From the NCBI GenBank assembly GCA_007134875.1, contig SLJY01000005.1:17726-81725 (forward strand): a stretch of 64,000 nt of DNA, given 5' to 3'. Of the stretch, positions 1-10,279 are shown piece by piece. Origin of the DNA: Desulfobacterales bacterium (lineage in GTDB: Bacteria; Desulfobacterota; Desulfobacteria; Desulfobacterales; Desulfosalsimonadaceae). Position 1 is the stretch's first letter. Every line of letters starts with the position of its first letter. A model generated the notes under the pieces. It saw only the letters and a list, made by a program, of their open reading frames with translations. It had not been told where the DNA came from and did not search any database. Both the position numbers and the translations under genes were made by a program.

Positions 1-829
1 TAAAGGGCCCCCCCCGCACCTCCGCGTACCAGCGTTTCAGTGCGATCAAATTGGCAATGTAATGGGCGTTTTTGTTTACCGCTTGCTTGATGTTCCGGTA
101 AAATGACTGGTTGTAGGCGATGTTGCCGCTTTTGGCGGGGCCACCGAAAATAAGCCTGCCCACCCTGTTTTCATCGGTTCTGCAGATGGTCCCGGCCGCG
201 GTGACGACCCCGAAGGCAAGCCGGGCCGGACCGACCAGCCCCCCCTGCCCGCCCAAAAATATCGGCGGTTGATTGAGCATGACCCCGGCGGGAACATCGC
301 CCAGCAGCGAGGGGGTAATCTTGTCCTGCTGCGGCGTAAAGTTGAAATGGATAAAAGCGCTTCCCACCTCGCTGTGGTTTTTCGGACCGGTCCCGCCGGC
401 CAGAAGACAGTCGCAGAAATTGATCAGGCTTCCCAGGGTGGCAAATGGAAAAAGAATGGTCTGTTTGACGCCGACCGTGTGAGCGGCGCTGGCATGCTCC
501 TCGAAGATGGTTCCTTCCCGGACATGCGCCCCGGAGCCGACCGACGCGCCGTCCAGAAAAACGGCATTGCTGAAGCAGCCCCCTTTCAGGGAAACATCCG
601 GCCCCGCAAGGCAGTCTTCGACTGTGGCGGGCGTTTCCCGCCCGATCTGCGCCCCCCGGCACAAAAGGGTTCTTTTTCCCGCAATCCTGGACCCGCCATG
701 GATGACAACGCCTGCATCAATTCTTTCCGGGTCGACGTCTTCTCCAATGTATACGCTTTGGGGGCAGTGGATCACGACGCCTTTTTCCATCAGCCGGTTT
801 CGCAAGCCCTCACTGCTGTCGTGTTTCAT
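1..829 (-). CDS. Left-handed beta-helix protein related to UDP-GlcNAc pyrophosphorylase (partial, 3' end outside window)
   Basis: The frame is open from ATG at 829 to the window edge (276 codons seen), so the C-terminus is missing. An AAGGGG ribosome binding site lies 5 bases before the ATG. The protein shows irregular hexapeptide-type repeats rich in G, V and I (for example GEDVDPERIDAGVVIHGGS and GASVGSGAHVREGTIF), as expected for a left-handed beta helix like the acyltransferase half of GlmU-type enzymes. The nucleotidyltransferase motif of GlmU is not seen at the N-terminus, so a full bifunctional GlmU is unlikely. Proteins of this kind are often annotated as UDP-N-acetylglucosamine pyrophosphorylase-related; the true substrate is unknown. 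It is divergent from the DHH gene at 1018. Confidence 0.7.
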   Translation of the reverse strand, partial: MKHDSSEGLRNRLMEKGVVIHCPQSVYIGEDVDPERIDAGVVIHGGSRIAGKRTLLCRGAQIGRETPATVEDCLAGPDVSLKGGCFSNAVFLDGASVGSGAHVREGTIFEEHASAAHTVGVKQTILFPFATLGSLINFCDCLLAGGTGPKNHSEVGSAFIHFNFTPQQDKITPSLLGDVPAGVMLNQPPIFLGGQGGLVGPARLAFGVVTAAGTICRTDENRVGRLIFGGPAKSGNIAYNQSFYRNIKQAVNKNAHYIANLIALKRWYAEVRGGPF

Positions 830-1017
830 GTCCACCCCTTTTGCCGGTTTGGTTTTTATGATATAAAATACAAAAAGCAGATAGTTTTGAATCGTTTTGT
901 TACAAATTGCATTTCACGGTCAAGTTGTGCAATGATCATTTTCGGGGCATAACAGGTCGCTTGCAACGCTTGCGCTATTGTCGGCCGCCCATGACATTAT
1001 ATAGAAAGTTAAAAATT

Positions 1018-1977
1018 ATGCAAACCAATCCAAAATACAGGCTTTTGACAAGGGGGGATCTGGACGGGCTGGTGTGCGCGCTACTGCTTCGGCACCTGGC
1101 GCTTGCCGGAGAAGTCGTTTTGATCGATTCGCCGGGCGATATGTCCTCCGGCAAAGTGGACGTGCTGCCGGACGATATCATCACCAACCTTCCCTACGTT
1201 CCGGGCGCCCATCTCTGCTTTGATCACCACGTGTCCGAAACCATCCGCAACCAGCCCTCTCCCGGCTATATCATCGATCCGGACGCCCCTTCCGCCGCCC
1301 GGGTGATCTATGAATATTACGGGGGCGGCAAGCATTTCCCCCCGTTTTTTAATGGCCTCATGAAAGCGGTCGACAAGGCGGACTCCGGCAATTTCACCCG
1401 GGAGGAGATTTTACACCCCTCCGGCTGGTCCCTGCTGAATTTTCTCGTGGACAAGCGCACCCGGATCGAGGAGTGGGGGAAATTCACTATCGACGAAACC
1501 GCTTTCAAGCTTGGCATCATCGAAGCGATGGGTGTCATGGAGATCGATGACATCATGAAAAACCCGGATGTGGCACAGCGCGCTGAAGTCTATTTCCGTT
1601 ACGAGGAAAAATACAGAAAGCAGCTGACTTCAACCGTCAATATCCATTCCAACATCGCGGTATTCGATTTCCGGCAATGCAAAAACATCTATCCGGGCAA
1701 CCGGTTCATCATCTATGCCCTGTACCCCCAGTGCAATATCTCCATCCAGATCAAACAGGAAAGGGATAATCCGGTCACCACGTTTTCCGTGGGCAAGTCG
1801 ATCATTAATAAAAGCGCAGAAGCCAACATCGGAGAGCTGATGTACTCATACGGTGGGGGGGGGCACCGTGCGGCGGGCGCCTGCCACGTACCCAATGCCG
1901 AGGCCGGCCGCGTCTTTGCCGAAATCCTGGAACGCTTGGCAGAAAAAGAAACGGATTCCCCCCTGTCCGGCCACTGA
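1018..1977 (+). CDS. DHH-family phosphoesterase (exopolyphosphatase-like)
   Basis: 319 residues. The DHH signature is clear: GDLDGLVCA near residue 13 and FDHHVSE near residue 65 supply metal-binding Asp and His residues, and the C-terminal DHHA1-type motif GGGGHRAAGA is near residue 280. DHH proteins hydrolyse phosphodiester or phosphoanhydride bonds in oligonucleotides, c-di-AMP/pApA or polyphosphate; the substrate cannot be told from sequence. I chose the ATG at 1018 because homology begins just after it; a longer frame reaches back to 907 but its extra residues look non-coding. It is followed after 20 bases by pgi and may be co-transcribed with it. Confidence 0.8.
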   Translation: MQTNPKYRLLTRGDLDGLVCALLLRHLALAGEVVLIDSPGDMSSGKVDVLPDDIITNLPYVPGAHLCFDHHVSETIRNQPSPGYIIDPDAPSAARVIYEYYGGGKHFPPFFNGLMKAVDKADSGNFTREEILHPSGWSLLNFLVDKRTRIEEWGKFTIDETAFKLGIIEAMGVMEIDDIMKNPDVAQRAEVYFRYEEKYRKQLTSTVNIHSNIAVFDFRQCKNIYPGNRFIIYALYPQCNISIQIKQERDNPVTTFSVGKSIINKSAEANIGELMYSYGGGGHRAAGACHVPNAEAGRVFAEILERLAEKETDSPLSGH

Positions 1978-1997
1978 ATGTTTAAAGGAGACTACCC

Positions 1998-3626
1998 ATG
2001 ACCCAGCCTGTAAATAATTTAAAAGCATGGCGGCATCTTGAAGCGCATGCCGGACGAATGGCAGGCCCTGAAAACCACCTGTCAAAACTGATTGCAGCAC
2101 CAAACCGTCTTGCGGGGTTCTCCGCTTCCGGTGGCGGATTGTTTTACGACTTCAGCCGGCAGCGCGTGGATGCCGACGTGATGGCAACGCTTGTTGAACT
2201 GGCCGGTGAGAGGGCGGTTTCCCGGTGTTTTGCCGACATGGTAAACGGCGAAATCGTCAACCGCACGGAAAACCGAGCAGCCCTTCACACTGCCGCCCGC
2301 GACTTTTCCGGACGGAAGATTACCGTGAACGGGGTGGATGCGGCTGCCGAGCTCTCCCGCGTAAATGCGGAGGTCCGTGAATTTTCACGGCGGATCCATT
2401 CAGGCGAACTGACGGGCACCACCGGCAAACCGTTTAGGCATGCCGTGGTAATCGGCATCGGCGGATCCTACCTGGGAACGGAGTTCGTGGCGGCAGCATT
2501 TGCCCCGGCGGCCGATAAAAACATCCGGCTCCATTTTCTGCCCAACGTGGATATCGACTGCTTCGGATCCCTTGTACAATCCATAGATCCCGAATCCACG
2601 CTGTGGATCGTTATATCCAAAAGCTACACCACAACCGAAACCATGGCGAACGAAGCCCAGGCCTTGGCTTTTCTGCGGGAAAACAACCTGGATCCAAAAG
2701 ACCATATCGTTACCGTCACCGCCAAGGGTAGCCCGGGCGACGATCCATCCAAACCGGTTCTCGTATCATTTCACATGTTCGATTTCATCGGCGGGCGGTT
2801 TTCCGTTACGTCCGCTGTGGGCGGGGTCCCATTGAGTCTCTATGTGGGATTTGATCGATTCGAGCGGTTTCTTGCGGGCGCGGAGGAAATGGACAACCAC
2901 GCAGCCAGTGCGCCCCCGGAAAAAAATCTTCCGATGATCGCGGCGCTGGTTTCCGTGTGGAACAACAATTTTCTGGGATACCCGGCAAGCGCAGTTATCC
3001 CCTATTCCACACCCCTTTCCAGGCTGCCTGCCCATATCCAGCAGCTCTACATGGAAAGCAACGGAAAAGGCGTCACCCAGGACGGACACCCCTTAAACAC
3101 GGCATCCGGGGTGATTGTTTTCGGCGAACCCGGAACCAACGCCCAGCATTCCTTTTTTCAGCTCGCCCACCAAGGGCGGCACTTTCCCATTGATTTCATC
3201 GGCGTTATAAGGCCCCATTTCGAGTCATACCGGAACCGGTCCAAGGGAGTCACCAATCACCAGGAGCTCTGGGCGAACCTCATCGCCCAGCCCCAGGCCC
3301 TTGCCACCGGAAAGGCCGATCCGGAAAACAAGGCCCGGCATTTTTCGGGAAACCGTCCCTCTTCCACCCTTCTGTTAAACGATCTTTCGCCGGAAAATAT
3401 CGGAAGGCTTTTGTCTTTTTACGAGGCAAAAACGGTTTTCGAGGCATTTATATGGGATATCAATCCCTTCGACCAGTTCGGGGTTGAGCTGGGAAAGACC
3501 ATGGCATCGGATATCCGGGCGTCTATGGTAAAAAAGAACGAGAATCCGGAGCATATTATAGACGATGCCGGACACATCGAAAAAGCTTATCTGGACATGT
3601 TGTTTGGCGGGTCGCTGAAAGCGTGA
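1998..3626 (+). CDS. pgi: Glucose-6-phosphate isomerase
   Basis: 542 residues, the usual bacterial length. It interconverts glucose-6-phosphate and fructose-6-phosphate in glycolysis and gluconeogenesis in the cytoplasm. Family hallmarks visible: the SIS sugar-phosphate site VIGIGGSYLGTEF near residue 150, SKSYTTTETMANEA near 210, GGRFSVTSAVGGVPLSLY near 265, GEPGTNAQHSFFQLAHQG near 375 with the catalytic His, and the C-terminal GVELGK segment with the catalytic Lys. The ATG at 1998 follows an AAAGGAG ribosome binding site at a normal distance. A strong hairpin directly after the stop separates it from convergent fabH. Confidence 0.96.
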   Translation: MTQPVNNLKAWRHLEAHAGRMAGPENHLSKLIAAPNRLAGFSASGGGLFYDFSRQRVDADVMATLVELAGERAVSRCFADMVNGEIVNRTENRAALHTAARDFSGRKITVNGVDAAAELSRVNAEVREFSRRIHSGELTGTTGKPFRHAVVIGIGGSYLGTEFVAAAFAPAADKNIRLHFLPNVDIDCFGSLVQSIDPESTLWIVISKSYTTTETMANEAQALAFLRENNLDPKDHIVTVTAKGSPGDDPSKPVLVSFHMFDFIGGRFSVTSAVGGVPLSLYVGFDRFERFLAGAEEMDNHAASAPPEKNLPMIAALVSVWNNNFLGYPASAVIPYSTPLSRLPAHIQQLYMESNGKGVTQDGHPLNTASGVIVFGEPGTNAQHSFFQLAHQGRHFPIDFIGVIRPHFESYRNRSKGVTNHQELWANLIAQPQALATGKADPENKARHFSGNRPSSTLLLNDLSPENIGRLLSFYEAKTVFEAFIWDINPFDQFGVELGKTMASDIRASMVKKNENPEHIIDDAGHIEKAYLDMLFGGSLKA

Positions 3627-3629
3627 AAA

Positions 3630-3677
3630 GCGCCCGAAGCCTGCGGTATACATTTACGTGCCGCAGGCCTCGGGCGC
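3630..3677. terminator. Bidirectional intrinsic terminator between pgi and fabH
   Basis: A 17-base arm at 3630-3646 pairs with 3661-3677 with a single A/C mismatch, leaving a 14-base loop. Read on the minus strand the stem is followed by TTTTC, the better U-tract, so it most clearly ends the fabH transcript; it also lies 3 bases after the pgi stop. Confidence 0.85.
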
Positions 3678-3697
3678 CGTCAGGGGGGATAAGGATT

Positions 3698-4702
3698 TTA
3701 AAACCGGTAGATCATGGCTCCCCATGTCAATCCGGCGCCAAGCCCGGCAAAGAGCACCGTGCTCCCCTCCCGGATAAGGCCCATCTCGATCGCCTCGTCA
3801 ATGGCAATGGGAATGCTCCCCGCAGTGGTGTTCCCGTATCGCTGGATATTGTGAAACATCTTGTCTTCGGGAATCCCCATTGACTGCCCAAACGCCTGGT
3901 TGATGCGGAGATTTGCCTGGTGAGGAATGACCAGGTCGATATCGTCCATCGACATGCCCGCCTGATCGAGTACAACCTTCGAAACCTGCGGCAGGCGAGT
4001 GATGGCCAGCTTGAAGACATTCCGGCCGTCCATGGTGGGATAATGGCGGCCTTCCTCCACCATATTCGCGCTGATCCGTGGATTCAGGCGGGACGCGGGT
4101 GCTTCGGTCATGAGGGCATCCGCGTATTTTCCCTGGGCGTGCAGGGAACATGCGAGTACCCCTTTATTGCCGGCGGTTTGGTCACCCTCGATACACAATG
4201 CGCCGGCTCCGTCCCCGAAAATGACCGTCACGTCCCTGCCTTTTGTGGAAATATCGAGTCCGGTGGAGTGAATTTCTGCACCAACAAAAAGAATCCGGTT
4301 CGCATAACCGCTTTTGATATAGGCATCGGCGGTCATCAGGCCATAGAGAAATCCGGTGCACTGCTGGCGGATATCCACCGCCGGCGTGCTGGAAAGCCCC
4401 AGTTTGTGCTGCAGCAGGCAACCGGGGCCGGGAAAGAAAATATCAGGGCTCAGGGTGGCAAAAATGATCATGTCAATATCTTCGGGGGTCCATCCGGCAC
4501 GTTCCAGTGCAATTTTCGAGGCATCCAAGCCGAGATCGGACACGCCGAGCTCCCCTTCTCCGGAAACCCACCTTCGTTCGCGAATGCCGGTTCTCTGTTG
4601 GATCCACTCATCCGTTGTATCCATCCAGGCGGCCAAATCGTCATTGGTCACGACCCGGTCGGGCAAAAAGCGCCCCGTTGATCTGACAATCGATTGTTTC
4701 AT
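3698..4702 (-). CDS. fabH: 3-oxoacyl-[acyl-carrier-protein] synthase III (KAS III)
   Basis: 334 residues, normal for FabH, which starts fatty acid synthesis by condensing an acyl-CoA with malonyl-ACP. The Cys-His-Asn triad is visible: Cys in DIRQQCTGFLYGL, His in VIPHQANLRINQAFG and Asn in NTTAGSIPIAIDEA. The C-terminus GAGLTWGAMIYRF is typical. The open frame runs further upstream to 4840, but the ATG at 4702 is preceded by GGGAG 8 bases away and begins the conserved N-terminus MKQSIVRSTGRFLPD. It is transcribed alone, convergent with pgi. A second FabH-like role with non-acetyl starters cannot be excluded. Confidence 0.94.
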   Translation of the reverse strand: MKQSIVRSTGRFLPDRVVTNDDLAAWMDTTDEWIQQRTGIRERRWVSGEGELGVSDLGLDASKIALERAGWTPEDIDMIIFATLSPDIFFPGPGCLLQHKLGLSSTPAVDIRQQCTGFLYGLMTADAYIKSGYANRILFVGAEIHSTGLDISTKGRDVTVIFGDGAGALCIEGDQTAGNKGVLACSLHAQGKYADALMTEAPASRLNPRISANMVEEGRHYPTMDGRNVFKLAITRLPQVSKVVLDQAGMSMDDIDLVIPHQANLRINQAFGQSMGIPEDKMFHNIQRYGNTTAGSIPIAIDEAIEMGLIREGSTVLFAGLGAGLTWGAMIYRF

Positions 4703-4779
4703 GTGACAAGCTCCCGATCGTTTGAAGTGGTAAAATGAAATGAAGCGGTAACATAAATCGTATTTTTTTATTATCGCAC

Positions 4780-4826
4780 AAAAAAATCCCGGTGAAAAGG
4801 CAATGTCGTTTATGCTTTCCACCGGG
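4780..4826 (-). terminator. Intrinsic terminator, minus strand
   Basis: On the minus strand CCCGGTG (4826-4820) pairs with CACCGGG (4794-4788), with weaker pairing inside, and is followed by ATTTTTTT (4787-4780). It lies about 140 bases after the cold-shock gene and upstream of fabH, so it probably ends the cold-shock/foldase transcripts. Confidence 0.65.
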
Positions 4827-4883
4827 AGCGGCCTTGTCATGTGACAGAGCCCGCACGAGAGCCGTGATTTTTCGTCAAGGTTG

Positions 4884-4943
4884 ACGACTTCGTAACTTAA
4901 ACTTTTTTCAAAGCCGCCGAATCGCGGCTTTTTACGAGCGCAT
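4884..4943 (+). repeat. Family A element, right-end copy (A1)
   Basis: Matches the family A right end: ACTTTTTTCAAAGCCGCCGA followed by a GCGGCTTTTTACGAG tail. Here AAAGCCGC and GCGGCTTT form a terminator-like hairpin on the plus strand. A short family B segment (TTTTTCGTCAAG) lies just before it at 4868-4880. Confidence 0.75.
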
Positions 4944-4965
4944 CCTTAATATACGAACGAAAGGA

Positions 4966-5172
4966 TCACGCCTGCGCTTTGATTACATTCTTTGCGACCG
5001 GCCCGCGCTGGCTTTCTTCGATTTCAAACGAAACGGGCTCACCCTCTGACAGCGTCTTGAACCCGGACTGGTTGATGGATGAATAATGAACAAAAACCTC
5101 CCGACCCTCGTCCTGCCGGATAAATCCATAGCCTTTTTTGTCGTTAAACCATTTCACTGTTCCGTTTGCCAA
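4966..5172 (-). CDS. Cold-shock domain protein (CspA family)
   Basis: 68 residues. The OB-fold cold-shock domain is complete, with both RNA-binding motifs: KKGYGFI (RNP1) and EVFVHYSSI (RNP2). These proteins bind single-stranded RNA or DNA and melt mRNA structure. The start is TTG at 5172: AAAGGAGGT ends 6 bases upstream, while the ATG at 5205 lies before that ribosome binding site and would give 11 non-conserved residues. The product would begin [18 protein letters not shown], matching the family exactly. It is 87 bases after the foldase gene on the same strand and probably has its own promoter. Confidence 0.93.
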   Translation of the reverse strand: MANGTVKWFNDKKGYGFIRQDEGREVFVHYSSINQSGFKTLSEGEPVSFEIEESQRGPVAKNVIKAQA

Positions 5173-5259
5173 AACCAAACCTCCTTTTTTGCTTGAAGCA
5201 TTCATTCCGCGCGGCCGGAAAAAGCCGCCTCCCTGATGAATCGTTCCGGCTGGCCAATG

Positions 5260-6252
5260 CTATGGCCGCATTTCCGGTAAAAGGATTTCAACGGGATACT
5301 TTTCCTGCAAAGAATCCATGTACGGCTGCATTTGGTCGGAGACTTTCTGCCGCCTTATCTGCGTTTCGATGTCGGCCTTAACCGAATCGAATGCCTTTAC
5401 TTTTTCGGGCCGTCGTTCTTCAAGTTTTATGATGTGAAACCCGAAACGGGTTTCAACAATATCGCTGACCTCGTTAATTTCCAGTGCAAATGCGGCTTTT
5501 TCAAATGCGTCGACCATCTGTCCCCGGCCGAAATATCCAAGGTCTCCGCCATTTTGCCCGCTGGGGCAGTCGGAGTGTTCTTTTGCCAGCTGCTCAAAAT
5601 CACCTCCTTCTGCAACCGACGCTTTGATCCCTTCGATCTTATCGCGCCCCCCTGAATCAGGGCCAATAAGAATATGGCTGGCCCGAATTTGCTCGGGCGT
5701 TGTGAAATTGTCCGGTCTCGATTCATAGAAGGCCTTGATTTCATCTTCGGAAACTTCGGCCTTTGCAGCCAGCTCCTGATCGAGAAGTGCCTGAATCGCC
5801 ATGTTGGTCCGAATTTCTTTTTTCAGAAAATCAATGCTGTAGCCCATCTGCTTTACGGCCTCATCAAAAGCGCCTGTATCCGCGAAGCTGTTGCGAATCT
5901 GATCGAGTTCCTCTTCCACGATATCGTCGTCGACAGAGATGTCCTTGTTTCGGCTTTCCAGGTATAAGAGTTCCTTTTCAATCAGGTTGTTGGCAACGTT
6001 TTTTTTCAATTCGTCCAGCTGGGCGCCTTCGGGTTTAAATCCCATTTCCTCATACCGCTCCTTGATCATGCCGAGGTTCCGGTCGAAGTCTTCCATGCTG
6101 ATGGAGTGCTCACCGACCCTGGCGATGATACCCGGCTCATCGGACACGGCGGAGTCCGCAAAGGAAACGGCAGCCATGCAGAATGTGGAAAGCAGCAATG
6201 ACAGCGCTATCATCCTCTGAAACACGTCAGGAAAAAACAGTTTGATCTTCAA
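5260..6252 (-). CDS. Periplasmic peptidyl-prolyl isomerase, PpiC/SurA type
   Basis: 330 residues. An N-terminal signal peptide (MKIKLFFPDVFQRMIALSLL, cleaved near VSFA-DS) is followed by a helical SurA-N-like chaperone region and one parvulin domain, recognised by ASHILI near residue 180 and the GGDLGYFGRGQMV and ETRFGFHIIKL segments near the C-terminus. It should isomerise prolyl bonds and assist outer membrane protein folding in the periplasm. The start chosen is TTG at 6252, 8 bases after AAGGAGA; the longer frame to 6321 would bury the signal peptide, and an internal ATG would remove its positive charge. It is upstream of the cold-shock gene. Confidence 0.9.
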   Translation of the reverse strand: MKIKLFFPDVFQRMIALSLLLSTFCMAAVSFADSAVSDEPGIIARVGEHSISMEDFDRNLGMIKERYEEMGFKPEGAQLDELKKNVANNLIEKELLYLESRNKDISVDDDIVEEELDQIRNSFADTGAFDEAVKQMGYSIDFLKKEIRTNMAIQALLDQELAAKAEVSEDEIKAFYESRPDNFTTPEQIRASHILIGPDSGGRDKIEGIKASVAEGGDFEQLAKEHSDCPSGQNGGDLGYFGRGQMVDAFEKAAFALEINEVSDIVETRFGFHIIKLEERRPEKVKAFDSVKADIETQIRRQKVSDQMQPYMDSLQEKYPVEILLPEMRP

Positions 6253-6625
6253 AAGAAAAGTCTCCTTGCTGAAAAAATGGTGTTTGCATGCAGAAGTGCA
6301 TACGATCGTTTGACTGGGCATTGCAGCGCATAATAAAAGCGGTTTTTATGGTAAATAAAAGTACTATATTGATACATAAAAGAAGTAATGTAGAAAATAA
6401 AGGAACTGTGTGTGCCCGAAAGATGGTATGGACAGATGGGTTTCGGTCTATTTCGCAAATGGCGGGTTGGTGAGAAGGATAAAGCAAAGCGAAAAACTCT
6501 TTCAACTTGAAAAATGGCATTTTGCTGAACAATACAATAATACAATGATCCGGAAAAATACAGGAATAAATCGCAGCAATCAAGTTTTTTTTGAAAAAAA
6601 TGTATATATATCGAAAAAGTTGTAT
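6253..6625. other. AT-rich gap without a convincing gene
   Basis: This stretch lies between the small unknown gene and the foldase, both on the minus strand. It is clearly more AT-rich than the genes around it and has several short open frames on both strands without coding character or ribosome binding sites. It probably contains the foldase promoter, but no site could be fixed. Confidence 0.5.
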
Positions 6626-7003
6626 CTATTCATGCTTTTCCATGCGGTCAAGCAATGCTTCCCCTTCTTCCATACTGGTAACATTTGGAGCATGATAGCC
6701 CAGTTCATAAGAGATGTTGTCAAATTGATAATGTCCCATAGATCCCATGGGACGTCGTATACGAACCACTCTTTTCATCCCGGCTTTGATGAGCGTTTCC
6801 TGCGCTCTTTTGATGTACTTTTCGAAAATACCGTCCACCGGATCGTATTTGCGCAGGTCAGTGAGGCATGAAAAACCGCTTTTCAGCTGCCCGCACGCCT
6901 CGATGACCTTGTCCAGCATCACCTGCATTTCCTCTTCCCCTTCAATTTTGGCAAACATCAGGTAGATCCGGTTTTTTTCTGTGTCGACTTTTACTTCGTG
7001 CAT
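6626..7003 (-). CDS. Conserved-looking small protein, possible STAS-like fold
   Basis: 125 residues with an AGGGGTGAT ribosome binding site directly before the ATG at 7003. I do not recognise a named family. The pattern of beta strand (NRIYLMFAK), long helix (EEEMQVMLDKVIEACGQL), beta strand (FSCLTDLRKY), helix and KRVVRIRR resembles single-domain STAS or SpoIIAA-like proteins, but this is a judgement on pattern only. There is no signal peptide or membrane segment, so a cytoplasmic protein. It is a single gene with spacing on both sides. Confidence 0.65.
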   Translation of the reverse strand: MHEVKVDTEKNRIYLMFAKIEGEEEMQVMLDKVIEACGQLKSGFSCLTDLRKYDPVDGIFEKYIKRAQETLIKAGMKRVVRIRRPMGSMGHYQFDNISYELGYHAPNVTSMEEGEALLDRMEKHE

Positions 7004-7336
7004 ATCACCCCTGTGGCTTTATTGTTTTTGTTGTCAGTGAAGTGATCAAAGAACAGGGGCTTGTTATTTTAAGCCCCATGATCACCGTTTATTGCAAAAA
7101 ACGGAATTTATGTCAAATGTTTTGAACGAAAGAAAAACCGTTTTATCCTGTTGGGCGCATAAAGGCGGAGATGAATACCTGGCGGGTGTCTGGCGGATCC
7201 GGGCCGGATAATACAAAAAAACCGGATGGCCGGTGGGCCATCCGGTTGAAGGTGTATGATACCCTGCCAAGCGCTGGCGGGGAAAAGAAGCGGGAAAAGT
7301 ATTGGATAGTAAATGGAAGCGGTTTGCTTTGCAAAA
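7004..7336. other. Gap holding the tRNA-Pro terminator
   Basis: Between tRNA-Pro and the small unknown gene, both minus strand. It contains the intrinsic terminator at 7214-7246; the rest (7004-7210) shows short overlapping open frames but nothing with coding evidence. Confidence 0.5.
7214..7246 (-). terminator. Intrinsic terminator of tRNA-Pro
   Basis: On the minus strand ACCGGATGGCC (7246-7236) pairs perfectly with GGCCATCCGGT (7231-7221), an 11-bp stem with a 4-base loop, followed by TTTTTT (7220-7214). It lies 90 bases after the tRNA end. Confidence 0.9.
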
Positions 7337-7413
7337 TGGTCGGGACGGCAGGATTTGAACCTGCGACCCCAGCGTCCCGAACGCTGTGCTCTACCAGACT
7401 GAGCCACGTCCCG
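7337..7413 (-). tRNA. tRNA-Pro (CGG)
   Basis: Full cloverleaf on the minus strand: acceptor CGGGACG/CGTCCCG, anticodon stem CAGCG/CGCTG around loop TTCGGGA with anticodon CGG, T-arm GCAGG-TTCAAAT-CCTGC, discriminator A and an encoded CCA. It is flanked by its own promoter and terminator. Confidence 0.97.
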
Positions 7414-7426
7414 ACTGTTTGTGTGC

Positions 7427-7455
7427 TTTCTATTGGACTCTTATTGGATTGTCAA
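7427..7455 (-). promoter_or_regulatory. Sigma-70-type promoter of tRNA-Pro
   Basis: On the minus strand TTGACA (7455-7450), a 17-base spacer and TAGAAA (7432-7427), placing transcription start just before the tRNA 5' end at 7413. Confidence 0.7.
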
Positions 7456-7521
7456 CCAAAAAATAACGCAAGAACATATCGTGTTTTTGTAAAGACCGGA
7501 TTGCCTGCATATTTTTTGCCT

Positions 7522-9338
<1,817 letters not shown>

Positions 9339-9565
9339 TGAAGCCACTTTTATATGATGGTGACAACAGCCTCATGAGATTTTTGAAAAACAAATTACCC
9401 GGAAAAAATGGCATGATCGAGAAGGCAAGTCAAGCGGCAAATGACTGGATAGTAACGTGCACTTCGGGCGCTTGTTGCGGCCCCGGAATGCGCGGCACCG
9501 GGTGTTGTGTCGTTTGTTTTTGCCTCTGCGCGCAACACCCGCTATCACCGGATTGAAATTGGTCA

Positions 9566-9594
9566 TTGACATAATCGTGTTCATGGCGTATACA
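9566..9594 (+). promoter_or_regulatory. Sigma-70-type promoter of tRNA-Arg
   Basis: TTGACA (9566-9571), 17-base spacer, TATACA (9589-9594); start of transcription would fall about 10 bases before the tRNA at 9614. Confidence 0.85.
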
Positions 9595-9613
9595 AGGCCC
9601 AAATTTCAAATAA

Positions 9614-9690
9614 GCGCCCGTAGCTCAGTTGGATAGAGTGCCGGACTACGAATCCGTAGGTCGGAGGTTCGAATCCTCCCGGGCGCGCCA
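9614..9690 (+). tRNA. tRNA-Arg (ACG)
   Basis: Acceptor stem GCGCCCG/CGGGCGC, D-arm with AGTTGGATA, anticodon loop CTACGAA (anticodon ACG), T-arm GGAGG-TTCGAAT-CCTCC, discriminator G and encoded CCA. The outermost anticodon-stem pair is a mismatch (C/T). The wobble A is expected to be edited to inosine by the product of the nearby tadA. Confidence 0.96.
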
Positions 9691-9698
9691 ATAAAATC

Positions 9699-9730
9699 AA
9701 AGGCTTGCAAATTTCGGTTTGTAAGCCTTT
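9699..9730 (+). terminator. Intrinsic terminator of tRNA-Arg
   Basis: AAAGGCTTGCAAA pairs with TTTGTAAGCCTTT around a 6-base loop, followed by CCTGTTT. Confidence 0.8.
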
Positions 9731-9810
9731 CCTGTTTCCATCCTTTATCCCCTCATTCAGGTTCCGATACATAAGGGAAAAGATCCCGATAGAACAGGTC
9801 ATGTTTTTTT

Positions 9811-9936
9811 ACAACTTCATAAAAAAGTCCAATATCAGCGCCTGTGCACGTTAAGGATCATGCATTCTCGGAGATTTAAGACAGTTTGATCCTGAATTTT
9901 TTTACAAAGCCGTCAGGCGGGCTTTTTGCGAGTGTA
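9811..9936 (+). repeat. Family A element, both ends present (A2)
   Basis: Left end ACTTCATAAAAAAGTCCAATATCAGCG, right end TTGATCCTGAATTTTTTTAC then AAAGCCGTCA, with a GGCTTTTTGCGAG tail. The core is shorter than in A8 and A11. Confidence 0.75.
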
Positions 9937-10080
9937 CCCATTCCGGCAGGAAAAACCCCTGAACAGAATCTTGACACCTGAGTTCTTGTATGGTTATTAC
10001 AGGACAGATTCCGTCCCTCCGGCATTCGTTTTTTGAGGCAATCACTTTTTGACGGAAGGATCCGTTTTGCAATCCTTTTT

Positions 10081-10236
10081 TGACGGCTTCGGAAAATACC
10101 CAATATCTGCGTTATGCACAATTTTTCGGAATTTCATATCCGCTAAACACCTTGCATTATTAGGCATTTGGCAATCCTTGATCTTGAACGCTTTACAAGG
10201 CCTCCCGATCGCGACGTTTTACGAGCGCATCACGTT
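10081..10236 (+). repeat. Family A element, both ends present (A3)
   Basis: Left end TGACGGCTTCGGAAAATACC then CAATATCTGCGTTATGCAC; right end CTTGATCTTGAACGCTTTAC, AAGGCCTCCC and the tail GCGACGTTTTACGAGCGCATCA. The core 10081-10206 is 126 bp. It runs into the start region of the efflux outer membrane factor gene. Confidence 0.8.
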
Positions 10237-10279
10237 TAAACGGGCTCAAATCATAGGAAAAATCACGCAAGCGACGCTT

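Larger units (their letters stand above)
9691..10279. other. Repeat-rich gap between tRNA-Arg and the efflux operon
   Basis: It holds the tRNA-Arg terminator (9699-9730) and two tandem same-orientation family A elements (9811-9936 and 10081-10236). No gene is supported; an open frame through 10049-10280 is continuous with the outer membrane factor gene but its first part is element sequence. Confidence 0.7.

Noticed and set aside
3920..4681. 253-codon plus-strand open frame opposite fabH
   Set aside because: It is the antisense shadow of an intact fabH; the translation has no fold signature and no ribosome binding site.
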